Origin: CAZLIC01 sp964559535
GTDB lineage: Bacteria; Pseudomonadota; Alphaproteobacteria; Rhodobacterales; Rhodobacteraceae
NCBI GenBank assembly: GCA_964559535.1
Contig: CAZLIC010000023.1
Span: 1 to 49,357, forward strand
Direction of reading: 5' to 3'
Length of the DNA stretch: 49,357 nt
Shown here: in pieces, positions 40,304 through 49,357 of the stretch
Position numbering within the stretch: the stretch's first letter is position 1
How the letters are laid out: every line of letters starts with the position of its first letter
Notes under the pieces: generated by a model
What the model saw: the letters and a program-made list of their open reading frames with translations, nothing else
Told to the model about the DNA's origin: nothing
Database searches by the model: none
Translations under genes and position numbers: made by a program

Positions 40304-42871
40304 ATGCCCGACGACAGCCGCCCCGAAACCGTCTATCTGGCCGACTATCGCCCGTTTCCCTTTGCCGTCACCGGCGTGGACCTGACGTTCCGTCTGCACC
40401 CGCAGGCCACGCGGGTGGTGGCGCATCTGGCGCTGGAGCCGCGTGACGCGGGGGCTGACCTGCGGCTGGATGGCGAGGGGCCGCGGTTGCTGCGCATGAC
40501 GCTGGATGGGACGGCGCTGGATGTGGTGGCCGACGGCAAGGGGCTGACGGTGCCATCGGCGCTGCTGCCTGACGGCCCTTTCGTGCTGGAAACCGAAGTG
40601 GAGATCGACCCTTCGGCCAACACGGCGCTGGAGGGGTTGTACCTGTCGAATGGGATGTTCTGCACGCAGTGCGAGGCCGAGGGATTCCGGCGCATCACCT
40701 TCTACCCCGACCGGCCCGATGTGATGGCGCCCTTCCGCGTGCGCATCGAATCGGAGTTGCCGGTGCTTCTGTCGAACGGCAACCCGGTGGCGCAGGGCGA
40801 GGGTTGGGCCGAGTGGGATGACCCCTGGCCCAAGCCTGCCTATCTGTTTGCTCTGGTGGCGGGCGATCTGGTGGCGCACCGTGACCGGTTCACCACGGCC
40901 TCGGGTCGGCCTGTCGACCTTGCGGTGTGGGTGCGGCCGGGGGACGAGGCGCGTTGTGGCTATGCGATGGACAGCCTGATCCGGTCGATGCGCTGGGACG
41001 AGACGGCCTATGGCCGGGAATACGATCTGGACGTGTTCAACATCGTGGCGGTCGATGACTTCAACATGGGGGCGATGGAGAACAAGGGGTTGAACATCTT
41101 CAACTCCAAGTACGTGCTGGCGCTGCCCGAAACCGCGACAGACGATGATTTTGGCCGCATCGAAGGCATTGTGGCGCATGAGTATTTCCACAACTGGACG
41201 GGCAACCGCATCACCTGCCGCGACTGGTTCCAGCTGTGCCTGAAGGAAGGGCTGACGGTGTTCCGCGACCAGGAATTCACCGGCGACATGCGGTCGGCGG
41301 CAGTGAAGCGGATCGAGGACGTGCTGACGCTGCGGGCGCGGCAGTTCCGCGAGGATGACGGGCCCTTGGCGCATCCGGTGCGGCCCGAAAGCTTTGTCGA
41401 GATCAACAACTTCTACACCGCCACGGTGTACGAAAAGGGCGCCGAGATCATCGGCATGCTGAAGCGGCTGGTGGGTGACGGCGGCTATCGCGCGGCGCTG
41501 GACCTGTATTTCCAGCGGCATGACGGGCAGGCGGCCACCATCGAGGACTGGCTGGCGGTGTTCCAGGATGCCACGGGGCGCGATCTGGCGCAGTTCAAGC
41601 GGTGGTATGCACAGGCGGGCACGCCGCGCCTGCACGTGACCGAGGCGTGGGAGCCGGGGCCGCAGGGGGGCACCTACCGGCTGACCTTGCGGCAGGAGAA
41701 CCCGCCGACACCGGGGCAGCCCGAGAAGGACCCGAAGGTGATTCCCGTGGCGGTGGGCCTGCTGAACCCGAACGGCGACGAGGTGGTGCCGACGACGGTG
41801 CTGGAACTGACCGAGGAGGTGCAGACCTTCGCTTTCGAGGGATTGGCGGCGCGGCCGGTGCCTTCGGTTCTGCGCGGGTTTTCGGCGCCGGTGGTGCTGG
41901 TGCGCGATGTGGCCCCCGACGAGCGCGCCTTCCTGCTGGCCCATGACACCGACCCCTTCAACAAGTGGGAGGCCGGCCGCGCGCTGGCCAAGGACCTGCT
42001 GGCGCGGATGGTGACCGAGGGGGCACAGCCGGGGCCGGACTGGTTGGATGCGCTGGCAGGGGTGGCGCAGGACGAGAGCCTGGACCCCGCGTTCCGCGCG
42101 CTGGCACTGCGGTTGCCGTCCGAGGATGACATGGCGCAGACCCTGCACGCGGCAGGCCATGTGCCGGACCCGATGGCGCTGTATGCGGCGCGGCGGCGGA
42201 TGGCCGATGCGCTGGCGGCGCGGCTGGGCCCGGCGCTGGCGCGGCTGATCGACCAGCATGCCGAGCCGGGGCCGTTTTCGCCCGAGGCGCGGGCGGCGGG
42301 GCGGCGGGCGCTGCGGCTGGCGGCGCTGGCGCTGCAGGCGCGGCTGGACGGGGGGCGCGCGGCCGAAACCGTGTTCCGGCAGGCCAACAACATGACCGAG
42401 GAACAGGGCGCGTTGTCGATCCTTCTGGACATCGGCACGGGTCAGCACGAACTTCATCGCTTCGAGGAGCGTTGGTCCAGGGACCGGCTGGTGATGGACA
42501 AGTGGTTCACCCTGCAGGTGCTGCATGCAGCACCCGCGGCCACGGCGGCCACGGCGGAACGGCTGACGCAACACCCGGCGTTTGACTGGAAGAACCCCAA
42601 CAGGTTCCGGTCGGTCATCGGCGCGCTGTCGGCGAACCATGCCGGGTTCCACCATGAGGGCGGCGCCAGCTACCGCTTTCTGGCCGACTGGCTGATCCGG
42701 CTGGACCCGCTGAACCCGCAGACGGCGGCGCGGATGTCGACGGCCTTCGAGACCTGGGCGCGGTACGATGCCGACCGGCAGGCGATGATGCGGGGTGCGC
42801 TGGAGCGCATCAGGGCGACGCCGGGCCTTTCGCGCGATCTGGGCGAGATGGCGGCGCGGATGCTGGGCTAG
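40304..42871 (+). CDS. pepN: aminopeptidase N (M1 family)
   Basis: Predicted 855-aa cytoplasmic zinc aminopeptidase that trims N-terminal residues from peptides. The exopeptidase motif GAMEN is at residues 256-260 and the zinc site HEYFH at residues 292-296, followed 18 residues later by the third ligand Glu315 (WFQLCLKEGLTVFRDQEF region). Length and the Ig-like plus helical C-terminal domains match the proteobacterial PepN type. The reading frame is open far upstream, across the argE and selU genes on the other strand, but homology begins at MPDDSRPETVYLADY, so the ATG at 40304 is used. It converges with the ABC permease gene, with one base between stops. Confidence 0.97.
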   Translation: MPDDSRPETVYLADYRPFPFAVTGVDLTFRLHPQATRVVAHLALEPRDAGADLRLDGEGPRLLRMTLDGTALDVVADGKGLTVPSALLPDGPFVLETEVEIDPSANTALEGLYLSNGMFCTQCEAEGFRRITFYPDRPDVMAPFRVRIESELPVLLSNGNPVAQGEGWAEWDDPWPKPAYLFALVAGDLVAHRDRFTTASGRPVDLAVWVRPGDEARCGYAMDSLIRSMRWDETAYGREYDLDVFNIVAVDDFNMGAMENKGLNIFNSKYVLALPETATDDDFGRIEGIVAHEYFHNWTGNRITCRDWFQLCLKEGLTVFRDQEFTGDMRSAAVKRIEDVLTLRARQFREDDGPLAHPVRPESFVEINNFYTATVYEKGAEIIGMLKRLVGDGGYRAALDLYFQRHDGQAATIEDWLAVFQDATGRDLAQFKRWYAQAGTPRLHVTEAWEPGPQGGTYRLTLRQENPPTPGQPEKDPKVIPVAVGLLNPNGDEVVPTTVLELTEEVQTFAFEGLAARPVPSVLRGFSAPVVLVRDVAPDERAFLLAHDTDPFNKWEAGRALAKDLLARMVTEGAQPGPDWLDALAGVAQDESLDPAFRALALRLPSEDDMAQTLHAAGHVPDPMALYAARRRMADALAARLGPALARLIDQHAEPGPFSPEARAAGRRALRLAALALQARLDGGRAAETVFRQANNMTEEQGALSILLDIGTGQHELHRFEERWSRDRLVMDKWFTLQVLHAAPAATAATAERLTQHPAFDWKNPNRFRSVIGALSANHAGFHHEGGASYRFLADWLIRLDPLNPQTAARMSTAFETWARYDADRQAMMRGALERIRATPGLSRDLGEMAARMLG

Positions 42872-42872
42872 G

Positions 42873-43811
42873 TCACCGCCCCCGGATGCGCGGGTCCAGC
42901 GCATCGCGCAGGCCGTCACCGATGAGGTTCACCGACAGCACGGTCAGCGAGATGGCGATGCCGGGCCACAGCACGCGTTCGGGGTAGAGCTGGATGTATT
43001 GCAGGCCGTCGTACAGAAGGCGGCCCCAGGTGGGGAAGTCGGGCGGGAAGCCCAGGCCCAGGAAGGACAGCACCGATTCGGTGATGATCGCCTCGGCCAC
43101 GCCCAATGTGGCCGCCACCATGACGGGCGACACCACGTTGGGCAGGATGTGGCGCAGGATGATGCGGCGGTTGGCCACCCCGATGGACCGCGCGGCCAGC
43201 ACGTATTCGCGTTCCTTCAGCGCCAGCACCTCGCCCCGCACGATGCGCGCGGCCTGCATCCACGAGGTGATGCCGATGGCGAAGACGATGAGCGTGAAGG
43301 CGCCGATCTCGGGGCCGAGGATGCCCGCAAGCCGGTCGCGGAACAGCATCACCATCACCAAGAGCAGCGGGATCAGCGGCAAGGCCAGGAACATGTCGGT
43401 CATCCGCATCAGGATGCCGTCGAGGCGGCGGAAGTAGCCGGCCAGGACGCCGATGAAGGTGCCGAAGGTGATGGCGATGATCATGGCGACAAAGCCCACC
43501 GCCAGCGACACCTTGCCCGCCTGCATCATGCGGTACAGCATGTCGCGGCCCAGCTGGTCGGTGCCGAGGGGGAACTGCAGCGAGGGCGGCTTGTTGCGTA
43601 CCTTCATGGCCTGCGCCACCGACAACTTCTCGGGGTTCCACAGCCAGGGGCCGATGAGCACGGCAAAGAGCAGCAGGGCCAGCACAACCAGGGCAAGGAC
43701 CGCGCCCTTGTGGGTGCGGAACTGCAGCCAGACGGCACGCAGGCCGCCGGGCGATTCGGCGGGTGCGGCGGCGGCCGCTTTGGCGGCCCCGGGCGCGGTG
43801 GCGTCAGTCAT
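42873..43811 (-). CDS. oppC: oligopeptide-type ABC transporter permease (OppC-like)
   Basis: Predicted 312-aa inner-membrane permease with six helices. A cytoplasmic Ala-rich N-terminus precedes helix 1 (AVLALVVLALLLFAVLIGPWLW), and the OppC-type block FPLGTDQLGRDMLYRMMQAG is followed by the binding-protein-dependent transport motif EYVLAARSIGVANRRIILRHILPN (start cited), which contacts the ATPases. The last gene of the five-gene operon; its start overlaps oppB by eight bases. Confidence 0.93.
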   Translation of the reverse strand: MTDATAPGAAKAAAAAPAESPGGLRAVWLQFRTHKGAVLALVVLALLLFAVLIGPWLWNPEKLSVAQAMKVRNKPPSLQFPLGTDQLGRDMLYRMMQAGKVSLAVGFVAMIIAITFGTFIGVLAGYFRRLDGILMRMTDMFLALPLIPLLLVMVMLFRDRLAGILGPEIGAFTLIVFAIGITSWMQAARIVRGEVLALKEREYVLAARSIGVANRRIILRHILPNVVSPVMVAATLGVAEAIITESVLSFLGLGFPPDFPTWGRLLYDGLQYIQLYPERVLWPGIAISLTVLSVNLIGDGLRDALDPRIRGR

Positions 43812-44811
43812 AGCGGATCCTCGGGTCCAAGAGGCCGTACAGGATGTCGGCAATCAGGTTGAACAGCACGATCAGCACGGCAAAGATGAAGGCCAGTGTC
43901 TGCACCATGGGCAGGTCGCTGACGTTGATGGCGCCGATCAGCGCGGCGCCGATGCCGTTCACGCCGAACAGGTTTTCGGTGATGATGGCGCCGCCGAAGA
44001 TGGACGGGATGCCCAGCGCGATGACGGTGACGACCGAGATCAGCGAGTTGCGCAGGACGTGCTTCAGCACCACGGTGCGTTCCGGCAGGCCCTTGGCGCG
44101 GGCGGTGCGGACATAGTCCTGCGTCATGTTGTCCAGCATGGACGACCGCATGTAGCGGCTGATGACGGCGGCATTGGCCAGGCCCAGCGTCATCACCGGC
44201 AGGGCCATCTGTTGCAGCTGTTCCAGGAAGGTGGCCCAGTCAACGACGTCAAGCTGGGTGTCGTACTTGGTGGGGAACCAGCCCAGCCAGACGGCAAACA
44301 CGATGATCAGCAGCGTGCCGGAAAAGAAGGTGGGAACCGAGAAGCCGATCATCGCGAAAACGGTGCCCAACTGGTCGAACCAGGAGTACTGCCGGTAGGC
44401 CGAATAGATGCCGATGGGCAGGGCGATGAGGATGCCGACGAGGTAGGCGGTGCCGATGACGGTAAGCGTTTGCGGAATGCGCTCGCCGATGATCAGGAAG
44501 ACCGGGGCCCGCGACTGCCAGGACAACAGGCGCTGCTCTTCGCCGGCCAGGGACGTGCCGAACCAGCTGTCCAGGAGGTAGGCCGGTTCGACGATGAAGA
44601 ACTGCCGCAGCCACAGGACGTAGCGGATGAACACCGGCTGGTCGGCACCCAGCGCCTCGATCATCTTCTGGCGCACTTCGGGCGGGACGGTCAGCGGAAT
44701 GTCGGCCATCGGCGAGCCGGGAGCGAGGTCGACAAGCAGGAATATGACGAGGCTGATGAACAGAAGCGTCGGAATCGCGATGAGAAGCCTGCGAAACGTG
44801 AATGCGAGCAT
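43804..44811 (-). CDS. oppB: oligopeptide-type ABC transporter permease (OppB-like)
   Basis: Predicted 335-aa inner-membrane permease with six helices, opening FRRLLIAIPTLLFISLVIFLL as OppB/DppB proteins do. The ATPase-contact EAA motif is DYVRTARAKGLPERTVVLKHVLRN (start cited), and the C-terminus ADILYGLLDPRIRYD is the family ending. The periplasmic loop between helices 1 and 2 is extended (about residues 35-100). It lies 85 bases downstream of the binding-protein gene, behind a strong hairpin that may lower permease expression relative to the binding protein. Confidence 0.94.
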   Translation of the reverse strand: MLAFTFRRLLIAIPTLLFISLVIFLLVDLAPGSPMADIPLTVPPEVRQKMIEALGADQPVFIRYVLWLRQFFIVEPAYLLDSWFGTSLAGEEQRLLSWQSRAPVFLIIGERIPQTLTVIGTAYLVGILIALPIGIYSAYRQYSWFDQLGTVFAMIGFSVPTFFSGTLLIIVFAVWLGWFPTKYDTQLDVVDWATFLEQLQQMALPVMTLGLANAAVISRYMRSSMLDNMTQDYVRTARAKGLPERTVVLKHVLRNSLISVVTVIALGIPSIFGGAIITENLFGVNGIGAALIGAINVSDLPMVQTLAFIFAVLIVLFNLIADILYGLLDPRIRYD

Positions 44812-44862
44812 GCGCGGCGACGCCTCGGGTCAGAAGTCTGGCTGCGGGATGGGGCGGGGGCG

Positions 44863-44886
44863 GGCAGGGCGCCGGGGCGCCCTGCC
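44863..44886 (-). terminator. intercistronic hairpin between binding-protein and permease genes
   Basis: Perfect 11-base arms (44863-44873 and 44876-44886) separated by two bases, so effectively a 10-bp stem with a tetraloop. It starts ten bases after the binding-protein stop. No T-run: partial terminator or mRNA-stabilising element is likely. Confidence 0.65.
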
Positions 44887-44896
44887 GCAGGTCGTG

Positions 44897-46597
44897 TCAC
44901 TTCACGCGGTACCAGTCCGCGATGTTCCACAGTTCGGTGTCCCAGGCGTTCATGACGACGCCGCCCAGCGCGTTGGAATGCGCCGAAAGCGTGCCGCGGT
45001 GCACCAGCGCCACCACGGTGGACGTGTCCTTGGTCACCATGTCGTTCAGCTTTTTCGCGATTTCCTGGCGCTTGGCCACGTCGCGGGTCGAGCTGAGTTC
45101 GCCGACCAGCGCGTCATAGGCCGGGTCGCAGAAGCGGTTCATGTTCTCGCCCTGCCACTGGTTTTCCGGGCTGGGTGCCTTGTCGCACTTGTACTGGGTC
45201 AGGTACGACTCGGGGTCGGTGCCGTCGAAGTTGTTGGCGTACATCTCGACGTCGGCATAGAACTTCTGGAAGGTGTCGGGCGAACCCGCATCGCCACCGA
45301 AGAACACCGAGGGGTCGATCGCCTTCAGTTCGACCTCGACGCCCAGTTCCGTCCACCAGTCCTTGATCAGCGCCTGGAAGTCCTGGCGCACCGGGTTCAC
45401 CGTGGTCTGGTACAGGATCGACAGTTTCTTGCCGTCCTTGTCACGGATGCCGTCGCCGTCGCTGTCCTTCCAGCCGGCTTCGTCCAGCAGGGCCATGGCG
45501 CCCGGCATGTCCTGCGCGATGCAGCCGGTGTTGTCGGACGCCCAGGCGGCCGGGGCGGGGACCACGTTGCAGGTGGGCTGGCCGCCCGCGCCATAGCCGA
45601 CCTCGACCAGGATCGAGCGGTCGATGGCCTTGGACAGCGCCTGGCGCACGCGGATGTCGGACAGGAACGGATGCGGATGCTTGGCGGTGGACCGCTCGCC
45701 CTCGGGCAGGTCGGGCGAGGGGTTGGTCATGTTCATTTCAAGCCGCTCGACCAGCGTGCCGAAGGCCACCACGAACTTGCCCTTGCCGGCCGCCGTCATG
45801 GCTGCCTGGCTGTCGGGCGGGATCTGGGTGTTCCAGGCATAGTCGAACTCGCCCGTTTCCATCACCGCGCGGGCCGAGCTTTCGGCATCGCCGCCGCCCT
45901 TGATAACCGCGGTGGCGAAGGCGGGCTTGGCCGGGTCGCGGTAGTTGGGGTTGGCTTCATAGGTGACGGTGTCGTTCACGGCAAAGCCGGTCACCTTGAA
46001 CGGGCCGGTGCCGATAGGGCCGTTGTTGGCGTCGGTGCAGGTGGGCGCGGCGGCCCCGATGCAGGCCGAGAACTGCGCTTTCTGCAGGATCGGCGAGGTG
46101 GCGCCGACAAAGGCGCTGAAGGGATTCGGCTTGGCGGCGGCAAAGGTCACCTTCACGCTGCCTGCGTCCACCGCCTCGACATTGGTGATGCCTTCGAACT
46201 TGGACAGCTGCGCGCAGCCGCCTTCGGGGTGGGTGCAGTACTGCCAGGTGAAGATCAGGTCGTCGGCCGTGACGGCCGAGCCGTCGGACCACAGGAGGCC
46301 GGGCTTGATCTTCCAGGTGATGGTGGTCAGATCTTCGGAAATCCCGCCGTTTTCGACCGAGGGGATTTCGGCGGCCATGATCGGGTAGATGTTGCCGTCG
46401 GCGTCAAAGCCCGCCATGGGCTCGATCACCATGGACGAGCCCCAGATGTCCTTGGTGCCCGAGGACAGGTAGGGGTTCAGGATCGACACGGCCTGCGGGA
46501 AGGTGAGCTTCAGCTCGCCGTCGGTGCCGCGTTCGGCAAGCGCCGGGCTGACCGCGAATGCGGCCACGGCGCCCAGAAGGGCGGTTCTCAGTTTCAT
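44897..46597 (-). CDS. ABC transporter substrate-binding protein, peptide family (SBP_bac_5)
   Basis: Predicted 566-aa periplasmic binding protein of the oligopeptide/dipeptide cluster. The signal peptide MKLRTALLGAVAAFAVSPALA is clear, and AAGGAG precedes the ATG on its strand. Body features include the domain I strand GELKLTFPQAVSILNPYLSS, FKVTGFAVNDTVTYEANPNYRDPAKP and RQALSKAIDRSILVEVGYG, all typical of family 5 solute-binding proteins. Four cysteines between about residues 120 and 200 could form disulfides, unusual but not unknown. Substrate could be peptides, opines or glycosides; the neighbouring peptidase genes favour peptides. Confidence 0.92.
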   Translation of the reverse strand: MKLRTALLGAVAAFAVSPALAERGTDGELKLTFPQAVSILNPYLSSGTKDIWGSSMVIEPMAGFDADGNIYPIMAAEIPSVENGGISEDLTTITWKIKPGLLWSDGSAVTADDLIFTWQYCTHPEGGCAQLSKFEGITNVEAVDAGSVKVTFAAAKPNPFSAFVGATSPILQKAQFSACIGAAAPTCTDANNGPIGTGPFKVTGFAVNDTVTYEANPNYRDPAKPAFATAVIKGGGDAESSARAVMETGEFDYAWNTQIPPDSQAAMTAAGKGKFVVAFGTLVERLEMNMTNPSPDLPEGERSTAKHPHPFLSDIRVRQALSKAIDRSILVEVGYGAGGQPTCNVVPAPAAWASDNTGCIAQDMPGAMALLDEAGWKDSDGDGIRDKDGKKLSILYQTTVNPVRQDFQALIKDWWTELGVEVELKAIDPSVFFGGDAGSPDTFQKFYADVEMYANNFDGTDPESYLTQYKCDKAPSPENQWQGENMNRFCDPAYDALVGELSSTRDVAKRQEIAKKLNDMVTKDTSTVVALVHRGTLSAHSNALGGVVMNAWDTELWNIADWYRVK

Positions 46598-47641
46598 GCG
46601 GGTTCTCCTTGCTGGATACGCTCGTTCTTTGCCTCGGGCCGGCCGGTTTGCCCGGCGCTGTTGGTATTCGTGTACAGGTGGCAGGCCACCATGCGGCCGG
46701 GCTTCACCTCGGCCAGGGCGGGCTTGGTGTCGCGGCAGACCGGCATCACCTCGGGGCAGCGGGTGCAGAAGTTGCACCCCTTGGGCGGATTGGCCGGCGA
46801 CGGCACGTCGCCCTTCAGGATGATGCGCTGGCGGGTGCTTTCGCGCGACGGGTCGGGTTCGGGCACGGCTGACAGCAGCGCCTTGGCGTAAGGGTGCAGC
46901 GGGTCTTCGTACAGCGCGTCGCGGGTCGAAAGCTCGGCAATGCGGCCCAGGTACATGACCGCCACGCGGTCGGCGATGTGGCGCACCATCGACAGGTCGT
47001 GGCTGATGAACAGGTAGGTCAGGCCCAGCTTGTCCTGCAGGTCTTCCAGCAGGTTCACCACCTGTGCCTGGATCGACACGTCAAGTGCGGCGATGGGTTC
47101 GTCGCAGACGATGAAGCGGGGGTTCAGCGCCAGGGCGCGGGCGATGCCGATGCGCTGGCGCTGGCCGCCCGAAAACGAGAAGGGGTAGCGCCCGGCGAAG
47201 GCACGGTTCAGGCCCACGGCGTCCATCAGCTCGTGCACACGTTCGGTCTTGCGTGCGGCGGGCCAGTCGGTGTGTTCGTCCAGCGGCTCGGCAATGATCT
47301 GCGCCACCGTCATCCGCGGGTTCAAGGACGCCTGCGGGTCCTGGAAGACCATCTGCATCATCGGGCGTTTCTTGCGCAGCTGTTCCGGGGGGAGCGCCAG
47401 CACGTCGTCGCCCCCGATGGACACACTGCCCGCGGTGGGCTCGTACAGCCGCAGCAGGGCGCGGCCGACGGTGGACTTGCCGCAGCCCGATTCGCCCACA
47501 AGCCCCAGCGTCTCGCCCGCCATGATGTCGAAGCTGACGCCGTCCACCGCCTTCACGTCGCCGGTGTGCCGCCGCAGCACGCCGGTGTAGATGGGGAAGT
47601 GCATCTTCAGGTCGCGGACCTGGACCAGCGGGGCGGCGGTG

Positions 47642-47649
<8 letters not shown>
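46594..47649 (-). CDS. oppF: oligopeptide-type ABC transporter ATP-binding protein (OppF-like)
   Basis: Predicted 351-aa ATPase. Walker A is GESGCGKST, the signature FSGGQRQRIGIARAL, Walker B FIVCDEPIAALD (Pro-Ile in place of the usual Pro-Thr/Val) and the switch SHDLSMVRHIAD. The C-terminal oligopeptide domain has the cysteine cluster CNFCTRCPEVMPVC, which in OppD/F proteins can hold an iron-sulfur cluster. The ATG at 47649 overlaps the end of the OppD-like gene by eight bases, and its TGA overlaps the binding-protein ATG by three. Confidence 0.95.
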
Positions 47650-48667
<1,018 letters not shown>

Positions 48668-48745
48668 CAGTACGCTCCCCAGACTGTTGTTCTTCTTTGT
48701 TTTTCTGGAACCTGGGTTGCCCCCGGCCCTGTTGTGCGTACCAGT

Positions 48746-48774
48746 GTTAGCCGAAATTCGCCCCCGCGCAACAA
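48746..48774 (-). promoter_or_regulatory. putative promoter of the peptide ABC operon
   Basis: On the minus strand TTGTTG (48774-48769), a 17-base spacer and GCTAAC (48751-48746) lie about 80 bases before the oppD start. The rest of the 214-base divergent gap shows a T/C-rich stretch (48683-48710) but no other clear site. Confidence 0.35.
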
Positions 48775-48881
48775 CCTTTCGGCGCAGGCGTCGGCTTCCG
48801 TTGCGTCTGCGGGGGTGGCTGGCGTCGCGGGGTTGACCCCTGCCTGATGCGCGGGCAGCTTGCGGGGCGAAAGGATGATCC

Positions 48882-49328
48882 ATGCCCGAACCGATGACCC
48901 CGCGCGAGATTCTGGCCCGTCTGGTGGCGTTTCCCACGGTCAGCCGCGACACGAACCTGCCGTTGATCGACTGGGTGGAAGAGTATCTGGATGGCTGGGG
49001 GGTGGTGGCGCACCGCATGTGGAACGAGGATCGCACGAAGGCGGGACTTTACGCGCAGGTGGGGCCGGATGTGGAAGGCGGCGTGATTCTGTCGGGCCAT
49101 TCGGATGTGGTGCCGGTGGACGGGCAGGACTGGACGTCGGACCCCTGGACGGTGGTGGAGCGGGAGGGGCGGCTTTACGGGCGCGGCACCTGTGACATGA
49201 AGGGATTCGTGGCGTTGGCGCTGGCGGCGGTGCCGGTGGCGCTGGCGGCGGGGGTGAAGCGGCCGCTGCAGCTGGCGATTTCCTATGATGAGGAACTGGG
49301 CTCCCAAGTTCATCAGCAAAACCGCTAA
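48882..49328 (+). pseudogene. M20 family deacylase (ArgE-like), N-terminal fragment cut by a junction
   Basis: The first about 140 codons are a normal M20 deacylase similar to the gene at 38813-39988: MTPREILARLVAFPTVSRDTN, metal ligands in LSGHSDVVPVDG and GRGTCDMKGF, and the Glu-Glu pair in ISYDEELG. After that Gly the family sequence stops and an unrelated SQVHQQNR followed by TAA is read. The remaining two thirds of the enzyme, including the later metal ligands, are missing. AAAGGA precedes the ATG. It is divergent from the peptide ABC operon. Disruption by a mobile element or a chimeric sequence end are the two readings. Confidence 0.8.
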
Positions 49329-49357
49329 GCGATTGATATCGTTCAGTCCGCGAAGCC
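49303..49357. other. unrelated sequence at the window end, possible mobile-element edge
   Basis: The last 55 bases have about 51% GC by count, against roughly 68% around them, and do not continue the M20 gene. On the minus strand one frame reads LRGLNDINRLAVLLMNLGA, which could be a coding end, but I cannot identify it. Confidence 0.45.

Noticed and set aside
40265..42919. 884-codon open frame on the minus strand opposite pepN
   Set aside because: Composition (Arg, His, Gln, Pro rich) is typical of a GC-rich shadow frame; pepN has all catalytic motifs on the other strand.

Overview
The window is about 68% GC (estimate) and reads as a chromosomal segment of an alphaproteobacterium of the Rhodobacteraceae (Rhodobacter, Tabrizicola or Gemmobacter-like). 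The evidence is the trgAB pair, the phrB-cfa pair, the SelD/NADH-dehydrogenase fusion, a Hint-domain protein without its nucleophile, an FnrL-type box, and codons strongly biased to G or C in third position. Most of it is ordinary, tightly packed housekeeping DNA with many 1 to 13 base gene overlaps. I see no prophage, CRISPR array, rRNA or complete insertion sequence.

Layout. 1-2753: the 3' part of dxr and rseP, then an abrupt junction to the 3' half of a DNA methyltransferase/Mrr-nuclease gene where the outer-membrane assembly genes would be expected. 2777-7571: small envelope hypotheticals, a glycosyltransferase-like protein, an acyl-CoA thioesterase, a class III cyclase/hydrolase fusion and a GST. 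7737-11908: ppk2 behind an FnrL-like box, a DUF1007/NicO metal exporter pair, and a MATE pump. 11905-16912: PhzF-like protein, rlmJ, TerC-like protein, then an EamA permease, lipid A acyltransferase and SLT lipoprotein. 17091-20036: gatB and murD, convergent. 20153-23512: a thuA-thuB-aminotransferase operon and a DUF4177-like protein. 23707-27954: a hypothetical protein and the zinc uptake locus znuB-znuC-zur / znuA around an AT-rich putative Zur operator. 27995-33373: galM, photolyase, cyclopropane-fatty-acid synthase-like methyltransferase, and trgA-trgB. 33352-33436: tRNA-Leu(UAG), antisense to the end of trgB. 33594-38812: Hint protein, a sigma-54 gene, the SelD fusion and selU. 38813-42871: an M20 deacylase (argE-like) and pepN. 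42873-48667: a five-gene oligopeptide-type ABC operon. 48882-49357: a second M20 deacylase gene, cut off by foreign-looking sequence.

Functional groupings. Zinc supply (znuABC, zur) and metal export (NicO pair, TerC-like) sit in one window with metal-binding His-rich loops in ZnuA and NicO. Selenium use is represented by SelD and SelU only, which fits tRNA 2-selenouridine synthesis rather than selenocysteine. The peptide ABC operon lies between two M20 deacylases and next to pepN, suggesting uptake and intracellular breakdown of peptides or N-acyl amino acids. phrB-cfa and trgAB fit photo-oxidative and oxyanion stress.

No wholly new system is evident. The items most worth checking are the cyclase/hydrolase fusion, a set of likely leaderless promoters (including selD, whose ATG lies inside a perfect palindrome), the trgB/tRNA overlap, a perfect 14-bp palindrome before pepN, and the two sequence junctions at about 2033 and 49302.
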